Shown in pieces: positions 52,750-62,430 of a stretch of 64,000 nucleotides of DNA. Numbering within the stretch: the first letter of the stretch is position 1; the number at the start of each line of letters is the position of its first letter. The position numbers were made by a program, and so were the translations under genes. This DNA comes from Halocatena marina (lineage in GTDB: Archaea; Halobacteriota; Halobacteria; Halobacteriales; Haloarculaceae): positions 1,736,001 through 1,800,000 of the forward strand of contig NZ_CP109785.1 of assembly GCF_025913575.1 (NCBI RefSeq). The letters run 5' to 3'. The notes below the pieces were generated by a model. That model saw only the letters and a program-made list of their open reading frames with translations, ran no database searches and was not told the origin of the DNA.

Positions 52750-53403
52750 TCAGTCACCAAGACACGCTTGCTCGAACGGGCGAGGAGGCAACCGAAGTTC
52801 ATCGAGGTACGGAAGGTGTTTGACGTTGTAGACGACCTTCAGCTCTTCTGTAATCGGCATAGCGTTGCAGGAGAGTCGAATCCCACGGTCGAGTATTTCC
52901 GTCGGAAGCACGTGATTAACAGGCATCGCTATCTCCCCTGCTATGACAGCAACCGCACAGTTGGCACACGCTCCACCTCGACAGGCGAATGGCCACGTAA
53001 AGCCACGGTTTTCAGCGGCTTCAAGGAGCGATTCGTGTGGCCGAACGAGAAACTGACCAAAATCTGTTGGGCTGAGATCCGCGCTTGCCGCGTTGCTGAA
53101 CAAATCCTCATCATCGAGTGACCACCCGTAGTCATCGAGAACTTCGTAGTTGAGGTACTCAACTCGAGTCTGGGGCTCCTCCTCTTCTGGTCCATCCGTG
53201 TCGGACTCGACAGCTTTGGTGTCGACACTATCGCCCACTTGAAGCTCCTCGTAGGCCATTCGAACGAGCTGAAATTCACTGGTTGAGCCACCGTGATCTG
53301 GGTGTGCTTCCTTCACTCGCTGTCGATACGCGCGATCGATCTCTGCTTCGTCCGCATCGGGGCTGATCCCGAGAACATCAAACGGAGAGTCCACACATGA
53401 CAA
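52750..53403 (-). CDS. J-domain/2Fe-2S ferredoxin fusion protein
   Basis: 217 residues in two parts. Residues 5-55 are a J-domain (DSPFDVLGISPDADEAEIDR, then the HPD at 34-36 in KEAHPDHGG). An acidic linker follows. Residues 110-217 are a plant-type ferredoxin with Cys141, Cys146, Cys149 and Cys179 (CRGGACANCAV, then LSCNAM), the C-x4-C-x2-C-x29-C pattern. The J-domain would call DnaK to a client; the ferredoxin would carry electrons. Similar fusions are found in haloarchaea as far as I recall. The role is unknown, perhaps cluster maturation or redox-guided folding. Confidence 0.85.
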   Translation of the reverse strand: MSCVDSPFDVLGISPDADEAEIDRAYRQRVKEAHPDHGGSTSEFQLVRMAYEELQVGDSVDTKAVESDTDGPEEEEPQTRVEYLNYEVLDDYGWSLDDEDLFSNAASADLSPTDFGQFLVRPHESLLEAAENRGFTWPFACRGGACANCAVAVIAGEIAMPVNHVLPTEILDRGIRLSCNAMPITEELKVVYNVKHLPYLDELRLPPRPFEQACLGD

Positions 53404-53678
53404 TCGTCACTCAGGGGTATAAGTCCTCTCTTGAGTACGAATACAGCACACCTAACGGTCACAATCACGTGGCGGTGTGTATCCCCCAATACTTAATCTC
53501 ACTGGAACTTAGATAATTATATATTCTATCCTACTATTTATTTCTGATCTAACTAATAAACTCAACGTATTTTCAGAGGGATTTATTGCTGGAGCGTCTC
53601 TGTTGAGATGTATGTTGACACATCTTGCCACGTGGCTGCTCGCGTATCGCGGATATCGAGCAGAGGGGTGAACAAGAG

Positions 53679-54623
53679 ATGGGGAATTTATGGACCGGGA
53701 CAGTCACGCTCGCTGTACTTCTTGCGGCGATCGTGGCCGTTCCGGCAACGGTAGCAGCACAAGATGAACAGACATTTGTCGTCGTGCAGGGTTCAGAATG
53801 TGTCCAAATCACGCCACTCGGCGATGGTACACAGTCGGTCGAGAATTTCTACGATTACCGGTCGACGACAACGACCGCACGGGGGCAGTACACCTCGTAT
53901 GGAACGAGAGACATTCAACTGAGCCAGACGAGTCAAGTGTTCGTCTATGCTGGCTCAGAGGGACTGAGTCTCGTGTTCCTCCACGATAGATTCGGAGACG
54001 ACGACGGTGGGTTCGCTGCGACAGCCGACATCTCTGGGCTACCGACAGACGGCGAATGGGCAATCGAAGACGATTCGTACACCAACCGCGACGACGTCTT
54101 CAGACACTCCGCCACATCGAGCCACATCGAATGGGTCTCGAACGGCAACCGAACCGACGGAGGGGCATTCCGCGGACTCGGTAGCTCGAACTATCGGACC
54201 ATCTCTATCGACATCGCGTTCAATGACGAGTCCAACCGCTATCCGTTCGACGAGTGGCAAGGATCACCCAGCCAGAACCAGCTCGAAGAGTGGGTCGTCC
54301 GTTCTGGGTCGGGTGAAACGACCGAGCTCGACATGGATGAGCCGATCGAAATCAGTCCCGGTACCTGTAGTGGTGGCATAAGCACGTTTACCCCAACAGA
54401 GACGGCCACCAGTACGAGCACACCGACGATGTCGGCGTCGGCAGAGACCGATTCCGACCAATCCAGTACAGCAGCACCGATCCAAGCGGACGAGTCAACA
54501 GAGTCCGGAGGAGCGGGCGTAATGAGCAATAACACAGTCAACGATCTCGGTGTCGGTGTCGCTACCGTGCTCGCCGCAATCGTTGTTCTCCTCGCGCTGC
54601 TCGCGCTCGTGCGCCAAAACTAA
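53679..54623 (+). CDS. Surface-anchored exported protein with Thr/Ser-rich stalk
   Basis: 314 residues from the ATG at 53679. A Sec-type signal (TVTLAVLLAAIVAVPATVAA) is followed by a mature domain of about 210 residues (FVVVQGSECVQITPLGDGTQ, VFVYAGSEGLSLVFLHDRFG) with no recognised fold and one Cys pair. A Thr/Ser-rich linker (TFTPTETATSTSTPTMSASA) probably carries O-glycans. A final membrane helix (GVGVATVLAAIVVLLALLAL) and short basic end anchor it. The overall plan is that of haloarchaeal cell-surface proteins. Confidence 0.75.
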   Translation: MGNLWTGTVTLAVLLAAIVAVPATVAAQDEQTFVVVQGSECVQITPLGDGTQSVENFYDYRSTTTTARGQYTSYGTRDIQLSQTSQVFVYAGSEGLSLVFLHDRFGDDDGGFAATADISGLPTDGEWAIEDDSYTNRDDVFRHSATSSHIEWVSNGNRTDGGAFRGLGSSNYRTISIDIAFNDESNRYPFDEWQGSPSQNQLEEWVVRSGSGETTELDMDEPIEISPGTCSGGISTFTPTETATSTSTPTMSASAETDSDQSSTAAPIQADESTESGGAGVMSNNTVNDLGVGVATVLAAIVVLLALLALVRQN

Positions 54624-54727
54624 GGCGCCAACGATTTCGACGACTACAGCCAGCGAATGGTGACGGCGTAGCACACAACAGCAGTTAATCAGGGCTGTCT
54701 GCCTCTTTTGATGGTTCAGCGAGGACA

Positions 54728-54736
54728 CTTATACAG
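54728..54736 (+). promoter_or_regulatory. TATA box of the esterase gene
   Basis: CTTATACAG lies 25-33 bases before the ATG at 54761, fitting a leaderless transcript. Confidence 0.5.
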
Positions 54737-54760
54737 TTTGGTAGTGCATAACAAACCGTG

Positions 54761-55750
54761 ATGTCTGGGACTTCAGCAAACGATCGACGCGCCACAGAAC
54801 TTGACTCGGACGCACAAGACCTACTAGACACGTTGGTAGACGTGGGTGCACCCGATATTAGTCAACTATCCCCTGAGCAGACGCGAGCGGTCCTCGGTGA
54901 TCTGTACACACCGGATGTTGATCCAATACTGGTCGCAGACGTCAAGGAACGCAAGATTCGGGCGTATGGCCGTGATATTAGGATACGGATCTACGATCCC
55001 GATCCGAGTCAGAACCTTCCTGCAGCCGTCTACTTCCACGGAGGAGGCTGGGTCGCTGGCAACCTGGATACTCACGACGGTGTTGCCCGATCGCTGGCAA
55101 CCGAGAGCAACTGCATCGTCGTCTCTGTAGATTATCGGAAAGCACCGGAACACCCATTCCCTGCTGCTGTGGAAGACACATACCTTGCAACGAAGTGGGT
55201 CTCAGACAACGCCGAATCGCTTGGTGCCGACGGAAGCCTTGCAGTCATCGGCGAGAGCGCTGGCGGCAATCTCGCGGCCGTTGTCGCGCAGATGGCTGTC
55301 GAGAAGGACGTTAGTACTCCGACAATCGATCAGCAGGTGCTGCTCTATCCGGTAACCGACCACTCATTCGACACTCTCTCCTACGAGGAGAATGCCGACG
55401 GATATTTCCTGACCGCGCGAGCAATGGTGTGGTTCTGGAATCACTACCTCCGTGACGATATCGATGGAGCAAATCCACGAGCGTCTCCACTTCGCGCTCC
55501 CGAGCGCGTCCTCGCTGAACTCCCCCCAGCGACGCTGATCACTTGCGGGTACGGCCCGCTACGCGACGAAGGATTCGCGTACGGAACGGCGCTCGCCGAG
55601 GCTGGCGTCTCTGTCGAGCACATCAACTACGACGGGATGATCCACGACTTCGCCAACATGCGTCGGCTTGCAGAGCCGTTTCCGAGCATCGAAGCAGCAA
55701 ACGACGTGCGTATGCGTGCTAGTGATGCGCTCAAAGCGGCCTTCAGATAA
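54761..55750 (+). CDS. Alpha/beta hydrolase, hormone-sensitive-lipase family esterase
   Basis: 329 residues from the ATG at 54761 (a GTG at 54758 precedes it). Oxyanion motif YFHGGGWVAGNLDTHD, nucleophile Ser in VIGESAGGNLAAVVAQ, and later an acidic residue around TLITCGYGPLRDEG and His in YDGMIHDFANM complete the triad. It should hydrolyse short-chain esters. No signal peptide, so cytoplasmic. Not obviously linked to its neighbours. Confidence 0.92.
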   Translation: MSGTSANDRRATELDSDAQDLLDTLVDVGAPDISQLSPEQTRAVLGDLYTPDVDPILVADVKERKIRAYGRDIRIRIYDPDPSQNLPAAVYFHGGGWVAGNLDTHDGVARSLATESNCIVVSVDYRKAPEHPFPAAVEDTYLATKWVSDNAESLGADGSLAVIGESAGGNLAAVVAQMAVEKDVSTPTIDQQVLLYPVTDHSFDTLSYEENADGYFLTARAMVWFWNHYLRDDIDGANPRASPLRAPERVLAELPPATLITCGYGPLRDEGFAYGTALAEAGVSVEHINYDGMIHDFANMRRLAEPFPSIEAANDVRMRASDALKAAFR

Positions 55751-55982
55751 GGGAATTCGAGCAACCTCCGTCAGTGCTGCACCGAATGACGATGAGCACT
55801 GAAACGCGCGGCTCAAGCTGAAACCTCCCTACGATACGCTCACCCGACTCACGACAGCCCGAAAACAGCTATCGAAATTGACACCACAGCTGCGAGCACA
55901 CCAATCGGATGACGGAGAGGACGCTGTATAATGTGTTTCGTCGCTACCGAGGTAGTGACGTCATGGCACGAGCGAAACACAC

Positions 55983-57320
55983 CTAGTCCGTGTGTTCGGG
56001 GAGGATTTCGTCGTAATCGGCGGGAAAAACAGGACCGTCAAGCAGCGGGTCGTCCGTCTGTTCCATCCAGTGACCGAGCCGTTCGCGAAGTTGGATGCGG
56101 ACGTGTTGATACTCGGGATGGTCGATCAGGTTTGTCTGCTCGTGCGGGTCGGCATTGAGATCGTACAGCTCCTCGTAGGGTCGCTGGCCAGATTGGAGAT
56201 CGTGCAGCTCTCGACCGACTGCGCTCGTGTAGACATCGTTCGGGATATACACTCGTGGGAGGTGCCAGAACGATCTCAGATACTTGTACTCGCTGGTTCT
56301 GATCGCCCGTACCGGAACGTAGTGATCATGCCACGTGATTTCGGCAAACAGCTGTTCTCGAGGATGATAGGTTTTGCCGGTCAACAAGGACAGGAAGCTC
56401 TGACCCTCGATCCGTTCCGGAATTGGTTCCTCAAGGAGATCGAGCAACGTGGGCACCAGATCGATGTTGCTGATGAGTTCCTCACACCGAACGCCGCCAT
56501 CGATTACGCTCGGATACTGCATGATCAGGGCCGCCTCGATGCCGGGATCGTAACACGATCCCTTCGCTCGTGGGAAGGCAATACCGTGCTCGGTTGTGAA
56601 CACGACGAGCGTCTCTTCGTCGATTCCAGCTGCTTCGAGTGCGCGAGTGATTGTTCCGACCGCATCGTCGACAGCGTGGATCATTCCGTGCATCGCTGCA
56701 AGTTCTTTTCTGACAACAGGTTCGTCCGGGAGAAACGCCGGTGGATCGATCGTGTCGGGATCGTCGGAGACGTAGCTTGGATCGTCAAACCCCGACCCGT
56801 CAGCAGGTTTCAGACGGTGTGCCTCGAAAACACCAGCCGAAATGAAAAACGGAGCGTCGAACGCACCGCTTTCGAAGAAGCTTTCGAGAGACGCCGCGAC
56901 GTTGCGTGCCCGGTTCACCTTCTGAATCGTGGGTAACACCGCTGGTGAGAGGCTCCTTCCAGAGTGAATTCTATCGAATCCGAGCCGATCAGGATCATCA
57001 GCTACGTGCTGAAGACCGAATAAGTGCGTCTCGTAGCCACACCTGTTCAGATACGCTGGCAAAGTGACCTCGTCCGCATTGAGCATCCAACCGTCGTGTG
57101 CGAGACCGATCAGTCCATTCACATGAGGATATCGGCCAGTCATGCGGCTACCTCGACTTGGTGAACACTGTGGAGCCGTTGCGTAGTGATTTTCGAACAA
57201 CACCCCGCTTTCAGCGATGGCGTCAATATTCGGTGTCTCGATATCTCGCCCGTAACACCCGAGATATCGTCCGAGGTCATGACAATGAAACATTAAAATA
57301 TTCGGCGTGCTGTTGCTCAT
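55983..57320 (-). CDS. S1-type sulfatase, paralogue of the 7.3-kb sulfatase
   Basis: 445 residues from the ATG at 57320 (MSNSTPNILMFHCHDLG); the frame extends 15 codons further. Formylglycine motif C-S-P-S-R at Cys52 (APQCSPSRGSRMTGRYP). First metal pair HD (His14-Asp15) instead of DD; second motif TTEHGIAFPRAKG with Glu for the usual Asp. Long shared runs with the gene at 7287, for example YLGCYG, THLFGLQH and NGLIGLAH (NGLVGLAH there), show recent common descent. Probable substrates are sulfated sugars. No export signal. Divergent from the sulfatase-like gene at 57567. Confidence 0.9.
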   Translation of the reverse strand: MSNSTPNILMFHCHDLGRYLGCYGRDIETPNIDAIAESGVLFENHYATAPQCSPSRGSRMTGRYPHVNGLIGLAHDGWMLNADEVTLPAYLNRCGYETHLFGLQHVADDPDRLGFDRIHSGRSLSPAVLPTIQKVNRARNVAASLESFFESGAFDAPFFISAGVFEAHRLKPADGSGFDDPSYVSDDPDTIDPPAFLPDEPVVRKELAAMHGMIHAVDDAVGTITRALEAAGIDEETLVVFTTEHGIAFPRAKGSCYDPGIEAALIMQYPSVIDGGVRCEELISNIDLVPTLLDLLEEPIPERIEGQSFLSLLTGKTYHPREQLFAEITWHDHYVPVRAIRTSEYKYLRSFWHLPRVYIPNDVYTSAVGRELHDLQSGQRPYEELYDLNADPHEQTNLIDHPEYQHVRIQLRERLGHWMEQTDDPLLDGPVFPADYDEILPEHTD

Positions 57321-57566
57321 CGATTCGGAGATGTTGACTGGTGCGATTAACGCTTTTGCAGGCAAACACCACGCACAGCGGCACTATCGATTGTGAGAGA
57401 TGATTCTCACTTTGCATGCGCCTGCATGCGGTCTTTGATCATAGCGGTCATAGTTGCCGGTATGACATCACCACCGTCACGATCATCTTCTGAGATCCGA
57501 GGCCGCTATGCGGTAAAAAAAGGAACCACCTGTGCAAGTCAGGAGTACGCAACGAATAGCTGTCGG

Positions 57567-59006
57567 ATGATCGAACGTCCGAACATCGCTATCGTCGTGT
57601 TAGATACCGCGCGAGCAAAAGATACTGTTCCCGCGGATCCAACGGTTACGCCAACACTTGCAGCTCTTGCCGAAAGCGGGACCGAGTATCAAAACGCCTT
57701 CTCCAGCGCGCCGTGGACACTCCCTTCGCACGCATCACTATTCACGGGAACGTATCCGACAGAACACGGGGCACACGGCGATCATACGTATCTCGACGGT
57801 TCGCTGCGGACGATTGCAGATATTTTCAGAGAAGCGGGCTACGAGACAGTTGGTGTCTCGAATAATACGTGGATCACTGACGAATTCGGATTTAGCCGTG
57901 GATTCGAGACGTTCAGAACTGGACGAGAGTGTACACGATCAAGCGACAGTAGCACGAACTCCGGACTAGAGCGATCGATCACGAAGCTCAAGCGCTCGGT
58001 CCACACGCTTGCGATGAGAACCGCTCGTCAACGCGGCTTCCTCGATAGTCAACAATCAACCGACGACGGTGGAACCCAGACGACTGACTGGATCGAACAC
58101 TGGATCAGCGACCGCACTACACAGGATCCGTTTTTCCTCTTCGTGAACTACATCGAACCGCACGCCGAATATCGCCCATCACGAAAGTACGCCGAACGAT
58201 TCCTCCCAGCGGATGCGACGTACGAAGAGGCAATGGCGGTCAGACAAGATCCCCGCGGATACGACGTTGGGCAGTACGATCTTTCAGACCGTGAACTGGC
58301 GCTGTTGCGTGCGCTCTATCGCGCCGAGATCGCTTCGGTCGATGCCTATCTTGGCCGACTGGCGGACTCGCTGTTAACAAACGAGAGAGAGACAATTCTC
58401 GTCGTGATGGGTGACCACGGCGAAAATATCGGCGACCACGGACTGTTCGGACACCAGTACAGCACTCACGATACGGTGTTGCACGTACCACTGATCGTTC
58501 ATGGAGGTGCGTTCGCCGGCGGGAAATCCAACACCCAACTGGTGCAACCGCTGGATCTCCCCCCAACGTTGCTCGACGCAGCCGGAATCAACGCACCAGA
58601 AGCACGCAAGCAGTTCAGTGGACGATCAATACATCCGACTATCGATACCGAAGCCCGAGAGCAGGTGTTTGCGGAGTATATCTCTCCACAACCCTCGATT
58701 GCAACACTCAAAGCGCGATTTGGAGAGCTTCCAGACCAGTTCGAAAGAGTAGCACAGACGCGACGAACAGTCCGGACCACCGAAGAGAAACTCGTCCGCC
58801 GGTCGGATGGGTCACTGACATACTATCGCATCGACGACGATCCGATGGAGCAGACCAATCTCGTCGGAAAACGACCAATGCGGGTGGCAGCACTCGAAAA
58901 CCAGTTGGATGAGTGGCAGGCGTCAATCGATCGAACAACCGTACCGACTGAAGTATCGATATCTGATGCGACCGAACAACGGCTCGCTGATCTTGGCTAC
59001 CGTTGA
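57567..59006 (+). CDS. Sulfatase-like alkaline-phosphatase-superfamily enzyme with Thr nucleophile
   Basis: 479 residues from the ATG at 57567 (MIERPNIAIVVLDTARAKD). The frame is open from 57393, but those 58 residues look non-coding. Where sulfatases have Cys it has Thr51 (SAPWTLPSHASLFTGTYP). Other metal residues are Asp13 and VVMGDHGENIGDHGLFGHQY. The Thr form is seen in haloarchaeal sulfatase-like proteins and in phospho-transferases and hydrolases of the same superfamily, so phosphodiester or phosphoethanolamine-type chemistry is as likely as sulfate cleavage. Cytoplasmic by sequence. Confidence 0.85.
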   Translation: MIERPNIAIVVLDTARAKDTVPADPTVTPTLAALAESGTEYQNAFSSAPWTLPSHASLFTGTYPTEHGAHGDHTYLDGSLRTIADIFREAGYETVGVSNNTWITDEFGFSRGFETFRTGRECTRSSDSSTNSGLERSITKLKRSVHTLAMRTARQRGFLDSQQSTDDGGTQTTDWIEHWISDRTTQDPFFLFVNYIEPHAEYRPSRKYAERFLPADATYEEAMAVRQDPRGYDVGQYDLSDRELALLRALYRAEIASVDAYLGRLADSLLTNERETILVVMGDHGENIGDHGLFGHQYSTHDTVLHVPLIVHGGAFAGGKSNTQLVQPLDLPPTLLDAAGINAPEARKQFSGRSIHPTIDTEAREQVFAEYISPQPSIATLKARFGELPDQFERVAQTRRTVRTTEEKLVRRSDGSLTYYRIDDDPMEQTNLVGKRPMRVAALENQLDEWQASIDRTTVPTEVSISDATEQRLADLGYR

Positions 59007-59109
59007 TGTGGCTGAGAGACTGGTAGTACACCCAGTCTCGTCGATGCTCACAATGGAGAACGATTCTTGTGGTGCGCTGTCGAGCATGTTGGGATCGATT
59101 GTCCGTTCG

Positions 59110-60885
59110 TCACTCGGTACCGCTTTCGGGAGATTGCGCACGTGCGTCGGTCCATTGTGCATCAGCGAGCGTTCCTTGAACGACCTCTTGGCCAACCGCC
59201 CGCGCAAGTGTCTCGAAACCGTACCGCTCGCTCGCGTCGTTCGCTTGGGCAACGAGTCGTGAGACGATGAACTCCGGCGTTGATTGGCCGAGTGTGGTGA
59301 AGCGGGGCTGATAATCGACTTCGAGGTCCAAATCCGCCGTGAGACCCTCGGCGAAGATCCCATCGACACGCGCTGAATCGGGGAGCGGTTCGAGGTCCTC
59401 AGCGAGATGCGTGACGAACACTCCGAGCGCCTCACGTTCGACAGTGAGCGTAACGAGACCGTGCAGGAGATCTGCTGCACGACCTGGCTCGGTGATCGCC
59501 TCGAACTCATCGACCAGCATAAGGGTCTGACCAGCATCCGTTAGCGGGGGGATGACCGACCGGAGCGTCGTTTCTAGAACACCTGCGTTGAACGAGGCGT
59601 GTCGCCGGTGGAACACGAGTGCGTCCGTGAGGCTGACAACGGCTGCATCAGCCGGGACGGGCAGTCCCATGTGTGCCAACAGCGCCACCTGACAGAGCGT
59701 TTCGAGGAGGGTCGTTTTACCGCCACTGTTCGCTCCCGTGAGCACCGCCACTCGGTCATCGGTCGGTGCATCGATGTCTCCGTCGTGTGATCCGACTGCG
59801 TACGTAATCGACTGGACCGTCTCATCGGCTGCGAGCAAATCGAGGTTGCGGGCACCCCGAACGACGAGCGCGGGTTGCTCCTCGACGAACGTCGGCCGTT
59901 GCATGTCGAACGCGAGCGCGAATCTGGCAAGTGACACCTGAAGAGCGATGTCATCGACAGCAGTGATGGCTGCGGTCACGTCGTCGTCGACCCGCTCGAT
60001 GGTCGCTTCGAGATCTGTGCGGACGATGGCTTCTCGCTCAGCGATCTGCTCGCGGAGGTCCTCTGTGAGTGCTCGCAGCGTCTCGGTCACGAACATCGAC
60101 GCGTCGGTCGCCTCGTTCGGCATTGCATCACGAACCAATGTGGGATCGAGGGTTGTCTCACTCGTGATCTGCCTGAGGAGTGTCTCTCGGAATGTACTCG
60201 CATCGCGTGCCTCTGTCTCGATCGCGTCGAGGAGACCATCAGCGTCGGCAGCCAGGTCTTCGATTGTTCCGAGATCAGCGTTGAGGTGAGTCAAAGCCTC
60301 ATCAGCGCCGTCTGCAATCGATCCATCTGTTTCCAGTGCTCGCAGCGCGTGTGCGGCGTCTTCGAGCGCGTCGCTGTCGAGGTCGACAAGCGGGGCAAAC
60401 ACACCGTCAGTGAGATCAAGATCTCGGAGTGCAATTGCCGTCTCGACAGCCGCCGCTTTTCCAGATTGACGATCGTATGCTGTGAACGCATCGAGCACCG
60501 CTTTGCGGGTCTCTTCGGTGAGCGCATCCCACGTATCGACAGCAGCCATCGTCTCATCAAGCCGTTCGTCGATGGCCGGGCGGGAGGTCAGCGGTGTCAG
60601 GACACGGATACGGTCTGCGGCGTGCTCGGTGACCGCATACGCTTCGGCGAGTTCGACGACATCGCGATACACCTGACGGGCATCACGTGTCGAAAGAATA
60701 TCCATTCCGTCGTCGTCCTGAGCGCGTCGGAGAATGCGTGTTGCTCGTCCTCGACTCACGCCAGCCTGCACGAGCGGTCGGCTGTCAGCCGATTCGATCG
60801 CTTCGATCGCCGCGGACTCGTCTAACGCTTCACGAAGCAGGGCTGCGGTCTTTGGCCCGACACCCCAGTAATCCTCCAGTTGCAT
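59110..60885 (-). CDS. MutS-family ATPase with N-terminal helix-hairpin-helix region
   Basis: 591 residues from the ATG at 60885 (MQLEDYWGVGPKTAALLREAL); ATGs at 60897 and 60933 are in frame. N-terminal HhH-like segment GVGPKTAALLREAL, a long helical core typical of MutS lever and clamp regions, then the ATPase: Walker A LTGANSGGKTTLLETLCQVA near residue 384, HASFNAGVLETTLRSV and Walker B TLMLVDEFEAITEPGRAAD. There is no mismatch-recognition domain I and no Smr nuclease end. This is the haloarchaeal MutS-like (MutS2/MutS5-related) group, probably acting on branched DNA. Confidence 0.88.
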   Translation of the reverse strand: MQLEDYWGVGPKTAALLREALDESAAIEAIESADSRPLVQAGVSRGRATRILRRAQDDDGMDILSTRDARQVYRDVVELAEAYAVTEHAADRIRVLTPLTSRPAIDERLDETMAAVDTWDALTEETRKAVLDAFTAYDRQSGKAAAVETAIALRDLDLTDGVFAPLVDLDSDALEDAAHALRALETDGSIADGADEALTHLNADLGTIEDLAADADGLLDAIETEARDASTFRETLLRQITSETTLDPTLVRDAMPNEATDASMFVTETLRALTEDLREQIAEREAIVRTDLEATIERVDDDVTAAITAVDDIALQVSLARFALAFDMQRPTFVEEQPALVVRGARNLDLLAADETVQSITYAVGSHDGDIDAPTDDRVAVLTGANSGGKTTLLETLCQVALLAHMGLPVPADAAVVSLTDALVFHRRHASFNAGVLETTLRSVIPPLTDAGQTLMLVDEFEAITEPGRAADLLHGLVTLTVEREALGVFVTHLAEDLEPLPDSARVDGIFAEGLTADLDLEVDYQPRFTTLGQSTPEFIVSRLVAQANDASERYGFETLARAVGQEVVQGTLADAQWTDARAQSPESGTE

Positions 60886-61007
60886 ATCACTGTGCATCGG
60901 TTGGGGGCGCTTAATGCTACGGACTGAAGCCACACGTTGTTGTTTCTATACAAGTAATCATCACAAACCATTGATAGATAACACAGCAACGACTCACACA
61001 AGACACA

Positions 61008-62246
61008 TTACTGGCGTGCTGGTTCTGGTGCTAGCCACGCTAGCACAACGCCACAGACTGCGAGACTTCCTGCAACCAAGAATGCAGTATCGAATCCCGC
61101 TATATCAACGACGGCCCCACCGGCGATAGGCGCGAGGAATGCGCCCGAAAGCGCGACACTCGTCTGGAACGCTACTGCTGTGGCGGCAACGCGTGGTTTG
61201 ACCACCTCACGTACGTAGGTGAACGACAGTCCGAGCGTGAGTTGAATTGCGAATCCAGCAACAAGCAAGAGTGCGATGAGTACGGGTACCGATTGGAGGT
61301 ATGTGAAGCAGAGGACGAGCGGCGCTGCCACACAGAACGAACCGAGAAGAACTGGTTGACGCTGTCCATTGAATAATCGGTCCGAAAGGAGACCACTGCT
61401 CATCCGTGAAAGAATGCCGACGGCAGGAAACACCGCAACGAGTAATCCACTAAGCCCTAGCGAGAGACCGATCTCTTCGGTCAGGTACGAAGCACCCCAG
61501 CTGTTCACGAACAGGTACAACGCGTAGCCGAGGAATCCAAGCACACCCACGATCCAGACATTCCGGTTGCGAAGGACGCTCTCGAACTCTTCGAACGATG
61601 GCGCATCGCCAACGCTGTGCCCGAGTCCGCGACTCGTCGGCCAGAAGAGGAGTAGCCCAACGAATGCAAAGCTGTTGAACGCAAGAAAGATGGCTGGCCA
61701 GCCGAACAGTTCCGCAACAATCGGTCCCAGTCCTTGTCCGAGGGCGAATCCAATGGGACCACTCGCTGTGAAAATTCCAACAGCGGTTGCGCGGTTGTCA
61801 GCGCTCACTGCCCGACTGACGATATCAATTCCGGCGTTCCAGACGACGACGTACGCGACACCACCGACAGCACGTGATGCAATGACTGACTGGTAGTTAC
61901 CACGCTTGCCTGCTATCCAGCCCCAGATACCAACGACGAAGAGCATCAACACAGCAACAGCAATCGCGTTTCTCGAGTTTGTTCGATCGAGAACTGCACC
62001 CGCAGGAATACTCGTGATGACCGCGGTACCAAACATGATACCGACGAGGAGACCGGCTGCTGTCGAACCGATTGTCAAGGACTCACGAAGCAACGGTGTC
62101 ACACTGGCCGGAACGATCTCGTACGCGGCAAGTCCAGCAGAGATGAGACTTACCCCACTGACGAGTCCCCACGTTTTCCACCCACTCTGTGCAGTCGTAT
62201 CGCTCTTGCTGGCTGCTGATTGGCTATTGTCGGATCGTCTGGTCAT
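61008..62246 (-). CDS. Major facilitator superfamily transporter
   Basis: 412 residues from the ATG at 62246; an upstream in-frame ATG at 62303 adds 19 residues. Twelve hydrophobic segments with the MFS loop-2/3 motif IPAGAVLDRTNSRNA and the TM5 segment TASGPIGFALGQGLGPIV. The second half has SGLLSDRLFNGQRQPVL, the repeat of the loop motif. Closest in style to sugar-phosphate/organic-anion or drug antiporters of haloarchaea; substrate open. Divergent from the gene at 62431. Confidence 0.9.
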   Translation of the reverse strand: MTRRSDNSQSAASKSDTTAQSGWKTWGLVSGVSLISAGLAAYEIVPASVTPLLRESLTIGSTAAGLLVGIMFGTAVITSIPAGAVLDRTNSRNAIAVAVLMLFVVGIWGWIAGKRGNYQSVIASRAVGGVAYVVVWNAGIDIVSRAVSADNRATAVGIFTASGPIGFALGQGLGPIVAELFGWPAIFLAFNSFAFVGLLLFWPTSRGLGHSVGDAPSFEEFESVLRNRNVWIVGVLGFLGYALYLFVNSWGASYLTEEIGLSLGLSGLLVAVFPAVGILSRMSSGLLSDRLFNGQRQPVLLGSFCVAAPLVLCFTYLQSVPVLIALLLVAGFAIQLTLGLSFTYVREVVKPRVAATAVAFQTSVALSGAFLAPIAGGAVVDIAGFDTAFLVAGSLAVCGVVLAWLAPEPARQ

Positions 62247-62430
62247 TTGGGCAAGGTACAGCAGTTCGTACTCGGCGGTTGGGGATGTTTCTTTGGTACG
62301 CAAAAGGGAGAGCGTAACACGGGAAGGATTAGGACAGTAATTGGGAAAACATCAACGACCGATTCTGACAGGCAGCATACAAAAATAACGTTCAGGGAAC
62401 GATTAACTCCCTCATCCGACAATCTCACGT

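Noticed and set aside
57393..57566. N-terminal extension of the sulfatase-like protein, possibly a signal peptide
   Set aside because: The short hydrophobic part is followed by Ser/Arg/Lys-rich sequence and a second ATG starts exactly at the conserved domain.
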